A DNA stretch of 64,000 nucleotides from Chloroflexota bacterium. Its GTDB lineage: Bacteria; Chloroflexota; Dehalococcoidia; Lucifugimonadales; UBA3495. The notes under the pieces were generated by a model that was not told the DNA's origin, searched no databases, and saw only the letters and a program-made list of their open reading frames with translations. The position numbers and the translations under genes were made by a program. Positions 1-6,576 of this stretch are shown in pieces (the first letter of the stretch is position 1; every line of letters starts with the position of its first letter). The DNA lies in NCBI GenBank assembly GCA_028873965.1, contig JAPPMU010000062.1, positions 155,357 through 219,356 of the forward strand, read 5' to 3'.

Positions 1-1536
1 CGGGTCATCATGGTCCAGGGCACGGCGTCCCACGTTGGCAAGAGCGTGCTGGTATCGGCGCTGTGCCGCATATTCCGCCAGGACGGGCTGCGGGTCGCCC
101 CGTTCAAGGCGCAGAACATGTCCAACAACTCGTACGTCACGCCCGACGGCGGCGAGATCGGTCGCGCCCAGGCCGTCCAGGCCGAGGCCGCCGGCGTTGA
201 AGCCCGGGTCGAGATGAACCCGGTGCTGCTTAAACCCGAAGCCGACAGCCACGCCCAGGTGGTGCTGATGGGCCGCCCGCTGACCTCCGCCCGTGCCCGC
301 GACTACTTCGACCTGAAGGCCACGCTCTGGGAGTCGGTTTCCAACTCGCTGGACACGCTGCGCAGCCAGCACGACGTGGTGGTCATCGAGGGGGCGGGCA
401 GTCCGGCCGAGATCAACCTGAAAGCCACCGAGATCGTCAACATGCGGGTGGCACTGCACGCCAACGCGCCGGTGCTACTGTGCGGCGACATCGACCGAGG
501 CGGCGTTTTCGCGTCGCTGGTCGGGACGCTGCAGCTGCTGGACGACGCCGAACGGGACCGGGTCAAGGGCCTGCTGATAAACAAGTTCCGCGGCGACGTC
601 TCGCTCTTGACCGATGGGCTGACCTGGCTGGAAGACTACACCAGCAAACCCGTGGTGGGCGTAATCCACCACTTTCGGGACATACACATTCCCGAAGAGG
701 ATTCGGTGGCGTTGGACTTCACGCCGGCTCACGCCTCCTCGCCTGACGTTCTAGACGTGGCGGTGGTGCAGGTTCCGCACATCTCCAACTTCGACGACTT
801 CGACCCGCTGGCGCGGGAGCCGGGGGTCTCGCTGAGGTACGTACAGAGCGGTGAGCGGTTGGGTAGCCCGGACCTCGTCATCCTCCCGGGCAGCAAGACA
901 ACCATCCCCGACCTGATGTGGATGGAGCAGCAGGGGTTGTCCCAGGCCGTTACGGGGGCCATGGAGCACGGCTCCGCAATCATTGGCATCTGCGGCGGCT
1001 ACCAGATGCTGGGCAAGACCCTGCTGGACCCGGATCGCATCGAGTCCTCCATCGGCGCAGCGGACGGCCTCGGTCTGCTTCCCCTGGTAACCACCTTCGC
1101 GGGCACTAAAGAAACGCACCGGGTGGAGGCCACAGTGCGACAAGAGGCGTCCACGCGTGGCCACCTGATGTCCGGCGCCGACGGCGAGACGGTAGTGGGC
1201 TACGAGATACACATGGGCCGGACCTCGGGCGAGGGCGTCATACCCGCGTTCGCCGTGATTGACCGGGCCGACGCGGCAGTCACCCCAGAGACGGCTTTCG
1301 ACGGAGCGCTGGACGCCACGGGCCGCGTGATGGGAACCTACATCCACGGGCTGTTCCACAACGCCGGCGTCCGGCGCGCGATCCTGGGAGAACTGGCCCG
1401 GCGCAAAGGCGTAGCGCTGCCCGAAGGAGTGGACGTGGCCCGCGACCGGGAATACGACCGGCTGGCCGATTGGGTGCGGGACAGCCTGCGCATGGACCTG
1501 GTCTACGACATGGCGGGGCTGACGCCGGCGCTATGA
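1..1536 (+). CDS. cobQ: Cobyric acid synthase, 5'-truncated by window edge
   Basis: Glutamine-dependent amidase that converts adenosylcobyrinic acid a,c-diamide to cobyric acid in cytoplasmic cobalamin synthesis. The reading frame is open from base 1; an ATG lies at base 10, but family members usually have a few residues before the MVQGTAS motif, so the true start is probably just upstream. Counted from that ATG, the P-loop GTASHVGKS of the dethiobiotin-synthetase-like domain is at residues 4-12, and the class I glutamine amidotransferase domain has its nucleophile in GICGGYQ (about Cys328) and downstream histidines in YEIHMGR and IHGLF. The stop overlaps the cobU start as ATGA, so translation is probably coupled. 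Confidence 0.95.
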   Translation, partial: RVIMVQGTASHVGKSVLVSALCRIFRQDGLRVAPFKAQNMSNNSYVTPDGGEIGRAQAVQAEAAGVEARVEMNPVLLKPEADSHAQVVLMGRPLTSARARDYFDLKATLWESVSNSLDTLRSQHDVVVIEGAGSPAEINLKATEIVNMRVALHANAPVLLCGDIDRGGVFASLVGTLQLLDDAERDRVKGLLINKFRGDVSLLTDGLTWLEDYTSKPVVGVIHHFRDIHIPEEDSVALDFTPAHASSPDVLDVAVVQVPHISNFDDFDPLAREPGVSLRYVQSGERLGSPDLVILPGSKTTIPDLMWMEQQGLSQAVTGAMEHGSAIIGICGGYQMLGKTLLDPDRIESSIGAADGLGLLPLVTTFAGTKETHRVEATVRQEASTRGHLMSGADGETVVGYEIHMGRTSGEGVIPAFAVIDRADAAVTPETAFDGALDATGRVMGTYIHGLFHNAGVRRAILGELARRKGVALPEGVDVARDREYDRLADWVRDSLRMDLVYDMAGLTPAL

Positions 1537-2105
1537 GCTCGATACACCTGGTATTGGGCGGCATCCGGTCCGGCAAAAGCGCTTACGCGGAACGGCTGGC
1601 GTCTGACATGGCCGGAGGCGAGCCGGTGCTGTACCTGGCAACCGGCGTCGCCGTCGACCCGGAGATGGAAGAGCGCATTCAGCGACACCAGCGGCGTCGC
1701 CCCCCAAACTGGCAAACACTTGAAGCCCCGCTCAACCCTGTGGGCGCGCTGCAGGATCAATCGCAAACCATGGAGCCGCCTGCCATCCTGTTGCTCGATT
1801 CCATGGACGTCTGGGTGTCCAACCTGATGCTGCAACACGAAGGCACCCCGCGGGTGGAGCTGGAAGCCCGCATCGTGGGGGCGGCGCGACGCTTTGCCGA
1901 TTACGTCCGTGAGATGGATCACGCGGCGGTGATCGTCAGCAGCGAGGTCGGCCATTCGCTGATCGCCACTACCTCGATGGGCCGCCAGTTCCAGGACCTG
2001 CTGGGTACGGTGAACCAGGCGATGGCGGCGGCGGCCGACCGGGTAACCCTGGTGGTTGCGGGCTTGCCGGTTCCGATCAAGCCTTTCGCAGCCGCCGCCG
2101 GTTAG
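1533..2105 (+). CDS. cobU: Adenosylcobinamide kinase / guanylyltransferase
   Basis: Bifunctional enzyme of nucleotide-loop assembly: it phosphorylates adenosylcobinamide and then transfers GMP to it. The protein has 190 residues, normal for the family. The P-loop GGIRSGKS is at residues 9-16 and the guanylylation-type motif RHQRRRP follows (His52). The ATG at 1533 overlaps the cobQ stop by four bases. The frame is open further upstream, but the family begins immediately before the P-loop, so 1533 is preferred. Confidence 0.95.
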   Translation: MSSIHLVLGGIRSGKSAYAERLASDMAGGEPVLYLATGVAVDPEMEERIQRHQRRRPPNWQTLEAPLNPVGALQDQSQTMEPPAILLLDSMDVWVSNLMLQHEGTPRVELEARIVGAARRFADYVREMDHAAVIVSSEVGHSLIATTSMGRQFQDLLGTVNQAMAAAADRVTLVVAGLPVPIKPFAAAAG

Positions 2106-2135
2106 GCGGCACGAGTTGGGCGGTACTGCTGCACA

Positions 2136-3050
2136 ATGGTTGACGAGATGTTGGGAACAGCTTCGGTACTCGCCCCCGGGACCTGCGGCGAACTGGTGCA
2201 GGGCATGACCGGGGGCGTGGACTTCCTGGTGACCTGCCCGATCAACCAGTTTGCCCGAGCTACGGTCACGTTGTTTCGCTCTGACCAGCCCGGCGAGTTG
2301 GTGCGAGGCATCGATCACCTACCCAAGACCCGTCAGGCGGTGACCGTCGCGCTGTCCCGATTGCGGAAGTACATCGGGACCGCCGGAATCGTCGCTGACG
2401 TCGCGGTTGCCAACCCGATACCCGTGGGCAAGGGCATGGGCAGCAGCAGCGCGGACATCACCGCCGCGGTGTGCGCGACGGGCCGCGCTGCGGGCGTCGA
2501 GCTAACTCCGGACGCGGTTGCTAAGATCGCCCTGGCGGTGGAGCCGACCGACGGGGTGATGTTTCCCGGCATCGCCATGTTTGACCATCGCCGGGGAAAA
2601 GTCGTTGATCTGTTGGGAGCTCCGCCTCCGATGGAGGTAATCGCAATCGACCGAGGCGGTCAGGTGGACACGCTGGAATTCAACCGTGTTGATCGCACGG
2701 AGCATTGGCGGTCGGTTGCGTCCGCGACGGCCGAGGCCCTGGAGCTGGTGCGGGAGGGCATCCGACGCTGCGATCCGGATCTGGTCGGCCGGGGCGCGAC
2801 CATATCAGCGCGCGCAGGACGACCGGACGGCGCGGAACCGTGGGTGGCACGGGCGACGGATTTCGCTGCGGAAATCGGCGCCGCGGGCGTGAACGTGGCC
2901 CACAGCGGAACCGTGGTGGGCATCCTGCTGGACGCCCGCAAACGGCAGAGCAAGCCGGCGTTTCGAGAAGCCCAAATAGAGTTTGCGAACGCGGAGAGCG
3001 TGCAGCACTTCCGGATTATTGGCGGGGGAGCGCGGGATCTGGCTGCCTAG
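2136..3050 (+). CDS. GHMP kinase, PduX-like L-threonine kinase
   Basis: GHMP-family kinase of 304 residues. The N-terminus (APGTCGELVQG) matches the PduX/threonine-kinase subgroup, and the glycine-rich ATP loop PVGKGMGSSSAD is at about residues 96-107. PduX makes L-threonine phosphate, the precursor of the aminopropanol arm of cobalamin, which fits a place 30 bp after cobU. Methionines at 2136 and 2148 are both possible starts; neither has a strong ribosome site. The assignment rests on motif resemblance plus operon context, and another GHMP substrate is possible. The 3' end overlaps the convergent PIN gene by four bases. Confidence 0.8.
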   Translation: MVDEMLGTASVLAPGTCGELVQGMTGGVDFLVTCPINQFARATVTLFRSDQPGELVRGIDHLPKTRQAVTVALSRLRKYIGTAGIVADVAVANPIPVGKGMGSSSADITAAVCATGRAAGVELTPDAVAKIALAVEPTDGVMFPGIAMFDHRRGKVVDLLGAPPPMEVIAIDRGGQVDTLEFNRVDRTEHWRSVASATAEALELVREGIRRCDPDLVGRGATISARAGRPDGAEPWVARATDFAAEIGAAGVNVAHSGTVVGILLDARKRQSKPAFREAQIEFANAESVQHFRIIGGGARDLAA

Positions 3051-3451
3051 AACAATTCCTGGAGGGCCTGTTCCGGGGTGATGGCCGGTATTGGGGAGTT
3101 GGCGAAATCTCTGGCGTCCCGGGTGACGATACGCTCGACTCCAGCGGCTCTCGCAGCGGCAACCTGCATGGCGTCCTCAAAGTCTCGCATCGGCAGGGAG
3201 AGGGCGTAGTCCAGATTCGCATGGCCAGTAGATACGACGGTCAGAAAGTTGGTCAGCCGCACCACGAAAGCGCGAGCGGTCGCTCTGTCAGTTCCGCGGG
3301 TCACCAGGAAATGGAAAGTGGCGATGGAATGCCAAGCGACGAAAGCGGTCGTTGAAGTCTGCTCGATCCGATTGAGTAGCGTCTCAGCTATCGGACCGAA
3401 TTCTTCCCGGTCGAGCGCAAAATCTACCAGCACGTTGATGTCAATCAACAT
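3047..3451 (-). CDS. PIN-domain protein, VapC-like
   Basis: A 134-residue PIN-fold protein, the usual size of a VapC-type ribonuclease. Acidic residues typical of the metal site are visible: Asp4 in MLIDINVLVD, an acidic pair in RDFEDAM and Asp residues in TRDARDF. Its ATG lies inside the 3' end of the upstream glycosylase-like gene (7 bp overlap) and it has no clear ribosome site, so it is probably translated by coupling. No small antitoxin gene precedes it; the partner position is occupied by the OGG1-like gene. Function beyond a likely RNase fold is not known. Confidence 0.75.
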   Translation of the reverse strand: MLIDINVLVDFALDREEFGPIAETLLNRIEQTSTTAFVAWHSIATFHFLVTRGTDRATARAFVVRLTNFLTVVSTGHANLDYALSLPMRDFEDAMQVAAARAAGVERIVTRDARDFANSPIPAITPEQALQELF

Positions 3452-4467
3452 GGCAAGTACTTGGCCCTTAGGTATCCATAGCGCAACTCGTCAAGGTATT
3501 GGTCATCAAGCTGGCGGCCTGCGGGCGGCGTGATACGAAACTTTCCGCGCCACCGCGTACCGAAAGGAAGAGGCTCATCTCCGTGGAGCCGTCGCCAGTG
3601 GAAGAGGTACTGGTTGGCGTAGCCGGCGTACTCGCCGAATACCTGCCACGCCCGTTTTGATGCTTCGCGCCGTTCACAGTCAGTAGGCTCCCCTTTTTCC
3701 GGGAAGCCCCACTCCGGGTAGGCTTCGGTTATGGCCCTCCATACCCAGTAGTCCAGCGGGAACGCTTCCAGCTTGTCCAGCGCAAAGAGGGAGATGCGGT
3801 CGGCGGTTTCGTCGGAGACGCCCGGGAATTGCCGGAGCTTTTGCTTGACCTCCTCGTAGGGAAGGTGGCGCAATTCACTCCAATCCGTTTCGCCATCTTC
3901 GGCCAGCTTGGTAATTTCAGTGATGTTCCAGGCCGGTTCTGAACCCAACAGCCACTTCCAGATTAGGTGCGCGAAGCGATGGTCGGACAACAATCGTTCG
4001 GGTGTTGGGAATGTGTGACGAACATCGCCCTCTAGTTCGAGTTTCGAGCCAAGGTGTTTCGTAGCGGTTTCCAACGGCTCGTCGTCCGGTTCGTCATCGG
4101 CACAAGCCACGCAGAGTTGGGATAACAGACACTCCCAAGGATCTTGCCGCAGGAGACGCAACCCCGGAAACTCGCGCATAATCGTGGCCATTTTCGGGTC
4201 GCGGGCGATGCCGGCATAAATTGCGTCAATGTCGTCGTCCAGCCGGAAGTAGCGGCGCAGAAGTTCGTCATCTTTGTGAGTAGTCTGCCGTTCTCCGTCT
4301 GGCCCTCCGACGCGGTACTCAACGCGCGAGTCAACTTGGCGGATGTGAAACAGGTTTTCGCCGATGACGCCCGAAAACCAGCCGTCGCCGAACGGACGCC
4401 AGCGGAAAGATTGGCCCATGGTGAGGGCTAGGTTAAAAGGGCCGGAAACAAGGATATAGCGTCCCAT
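3445..4467 (-). CDS. OGG1-family glycosylase paralogue A, catalytic lysine lost
   Basis: 340-residue protein with the OGG1 layout: N-terminal TMGQSFRW motif (about residues 16-23), LLRQDPWEC (105-113), then a helix-hairpin-helix region (about 211-240). OGG1 enzymes excise 8-oxoguanine using a lysine in the GVGxKxADC segment and a downstream aspartate. Here the segment reads GVSDETADR, so the lysine is Glu220; Asp239 is kept. The asparagine triplet after the ICS motif is also replaced (CAD at 123-125). It is probably not a standard lyase and may only bind DNA. GGGAGG lies about 9 bases before the ATG. It is 18 bp from paralogue B and overlaps the PIN gene. Confidence 0.85.
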   Translation of the reverse strand: MGRYILVSGPFNLALTMGQSFRWRPFGDGWFSGVIGENLFHIRQVDSRVEYRVGGPDGERQTTHKDDELLRRYFRLDDDIDAIYAGIARDPKMATIMREFPGLRLLRQDPWECLLSQLCVACADDEPDDEPLETATKHLGSKLELEGDVRHTFPTPERLLSDHRFAHLIWKWLLGSEPAWNITEITKLAEDGETDWSELRHLPYEEVKQKLRQFPGVSDETADRISLFALDKLEAFPLDYWVWRAITEAYPEWGFPEKGEPTDCERREASKRAWQVFGEYAGYANQYLFHWRRLHGDEPLPFGTRWRGKFRITPPAGRQLDDQYLDELRYGYLRAKYLPC

Positions 4468-4485
4468 ACCAGATTGCCTCCCGAT

Positions 4486-5601
4486 TTACCGCCTCGGCCC
4501 TCGTTCGCTATGGCCCCGCTCATAGCGATAGCCGCTGGGATAACGACACACTTGGCCTACCGCTGCGCCGCATTTGGAGCAAGGAAAATCGCGGTTAGGG
4601 TGGCGCGACGCATTGTGTTCGGGAGCCGTCCGCAATTTGCCAGCCGTGCCTTCGACTTTCTTCGACAGCGCATCAGACGCGGCTACATTCCCACTCTGTT
4701 CCCGGTCGCAGAACATGAACTGCCCTGCGTATCCGGCGAATGGACCGAAATGCTGCCGGGCCCAACTCCCGATCCTGGCGTATTGTCGGTCAGCGAGCCG
4801 CCCCGTATCTTGTGGAAACGGGCAATCCGCCCACTCAGCCAGCGCCCTCCCAATGTGCACATCCACCGGGAACGCTTCCAACTTGTCCAGCGAAAATAGA
4901 GCGATGCAATCGGCAATTTTGTTGCCGACGCCCGGACAATCCCTGATTTCTACTGTGGCGCGCGCGTAAGACTCACTGCGCAGCGCATAAAGATCGAGTG
5001 CGCCTGAGCTCACCGAGCGGGCGACTGAAACGGTATTTGCTGCGCGCCGTAGTCCTAAGTTCATGCTGTCGAGACCACTTTCCGCATCGTCTTGCGCCAG
5101 TCGCTCCGGCGGAGGGAACAAGCAGCGAGCGTCACCGTTCAACTCCACGCTATTGCCAAACTCGGCGGCGACCCGCTCCACGATACTAGAGATTTGACGG
5201 ATGTTGTTGTTGGCGGAGCAGATATACGCCACCGTGCACTCCCAGGGTTCCTGCCGCAAAACTCGCATCCCACAATATTGCTCCACCAGTCTGGCAATCG
5301 CCGAATCCCGGCTGATGTCCGAGTAAATGGCGATTACATCATCATCTTCCCGGAAGTAGCGGCGCAGCATCTCATCATCTGCAAGAGTAGCTTCCCACTC
5401 CCCGTCCGGTCCGCCCACCCGGTACTCAACGCTGGCATCGGTTTGGCGGATGTGGACCAGGCTTTCGCCCAGCACACCGGAGAACCACTTGTCACCATCA
5501 CCATAGAAATCCAGCGGCAACTCATACCAGCGGAACGCCTGCCCCATGGTCACACTCAGCCCTAAGTCAAAGGGTTGCTCAAATTTCAGTTCCCGCGCCA
5601 T
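4486..5601 (-). CDS. OGG1-family DNA glycosylase paralogue B with C-terminal zinc-finger-like tail
   Basis: 371-residue 8-oxoguanine-type DNA glycosylase/AP lyase and the most canonical of the three paralogues: MGQAFRW at 19-25, VLRQEPWEC, ICSANNN with the asparagine triplet at 131-133, and a helix-hairpin-helix GVGNKIADC carrying Lys228, with Asp247 in FPVDVH. After about residue 300 comes a low-similarity linker and then a tail with Cys341, Cys344, Cys352 and His364 (CSKCG...C...GH), resembling the small zinc-binding domains of phage and actinobacterial proteins. GAGGG stands 7 bases before the ATG. It sits between paralogues C and A in one transcription unit. Confidence 0.9.
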   Translation of the reverse strand: MARELKFEQPFDLGLSVTMGQAFRWYELPLDFYGDGDKWFSGVLGESLVHIRQTDASVEYRVGGPDGEWEATLADDEMLRRYFREDDDVIAIYSDISRDSAIARLVEQYCGMRVLRQEPWECTVAYICSANNNIRQISSIVERVAAEFGNSVELNGDARCLFPPPERLAQDDAESGLDSMNLGLRRAANTVSVARSVSSGALDLYALRSESYARATVEIRDCPGVGNKIADCIALFSLDKLEAFPVDVHIGRALAEWADCPFPQDTGRLADRQYARIGSWARQHFGPFAGYAGQFMFCDREQSGNVAASDALSKKVEGTAGKLRTAPEHNASRHPNRDFPCSKCGAAVGQVCRYPSGYRYERGHSERGPRR

Positions 5602-5632
5602 CTCAAACCCTCTATATCCAGAGTATCATCAT

Positions 5633-5658
5633 CTCGTTCATCCTGTTCATCCATGCAA
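5633..5658. repeat. Family D repeat fragment
   Basis: The segment TTCATCCTGTTCATCCATGC matches the right arm of the palindromic family D element at 46488-46579. It lies in the 66-bp spacer between glycosylase paralogues C and B, upstream of the paralogue B start. Only one arm is present. Confidence 0.55.
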
Positions 5659-5667
5659 GCGGACTCG

Positions 5668-6549
5668 CTACCGCCCCTCACGTCGGCGCCCGTGAAACAG
5701 GTACTGCTGGGAATACCCCGCGTACTGCCCAAAGTGGTCCTGCGCCCACTCCACCATCGCGCGGTCGGGCGGCTTTTTTTGCATGGGGAAGTACCATTCC
5801 GCCAGCGCGCGGCGAACCCACACGTCCACCGGAAACGCCTGTAACTTCTCCAAGGAAAACACCGCGATGCAGTCGGCGATCTTGGCCCCGATGCCGTAGC
5901 ACTCCATGAGCCGGGACTTGGTCTCGGGATAGGGCAGCCGGATCAATTCGTCCAGGTCCAGCTCACCGTCGCAGACTCGTTGAGCGGCCGAAACCACGTA
6001 GGGCGCACGGAACCCCAGGCCCAACTCTCGCAAGAACCCTTCCCCGGCGGAGGCCAATTGTTCGGCCGACGGGAACGTGTGCCGGACCTCGCCGTTCAGC
6101 CTCAGCGGGGCGCCCAGGCTGTCCGCCATGGACTCCATGTTCTGGTGTATGCGCGGGATATTCGACGTGGCCGAGCAGATGAACGCCACCGTGCACTCCC
6201 AGGGTTCCTGCCGCAATATGCGCAGCCCTGGATAACGGGCCACCATTTCCGCTACCCGCCGGTCGCGGCAGATGTCGTCGTAGATCGCGCAGATGTCGTC
6301 GTCGAGACGGAAATAAGAACGCAGCAGGCTTTTGAGCGTCTCCGGATCCGCGTCGCCGCCGGCGCCGGTTGCGCGATACTGCACTCCCCCGGTTTCCTGC
6401 CGGATGTGGATGAGCCACGGGCCCAATACGCCCGAATACAAGCCGTCCTCAAGGCGTTTCCAGCGGTGGGCCTGCCCGCTTTCGAGGCTCTCCGCCAGGT
6501 CAAAGGGCTGGTCTATCGCCAGTTGCACAGTCTGTTCCTGTGCTGCCAA
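5668..6549 (-). CDS. OGG1-family DNA glycosylase paralogue C
   Basis: 293-residue OGG1-like glycosylase. The N-terminal motif is SGQAHRW (24-30), followed by ILRQEPWEC, and the helix-hairpin-helix GIGAKIADC keeps the catalytic Lys223 with Asp242 in FPVDVW. The asparagine triplet that contacts the estranged cytosine in OGG1 is TSN here (128-130), so lesion or opposite-base preference may differ. The only start compatible with the N-terminal motif is TTG at 6549, with a weak AAGG upstream. It begins 27 bp after dinG and is first of the three tandem paralogues; divergence between them is high, so the duplication is not recent. Confidence 0.88.
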   Translation of the reverse strand: MAAQEQTVQLAIDQPFDLAESLESGQAHRWKRLEDGLYSGVLGPWLIHIRQETGGVQYRATGAGGDADPETLKSLLRSYFRLDDDICAIYDDICRDRRVAEMVARYPGLRILRQEPWECTVAFICSATSNIPRIHQNMESMADSLGAPLRLNGEVRHTFPSAEQLASAGEGFLRELGLGFRAPYVVSAAQRVCDGELDLDELIRLPYPETKSRLMECYGIGAKIADCIAVFSLEKLQAFPVDVWVRRALAEWYFPMQKKPPDRAMVEWAQDHFGQYAGYSQQYLFHGRRREGR

Positions 6550-6576
6550 TGCCTTACTCGCGATTGGAAACGCGGG

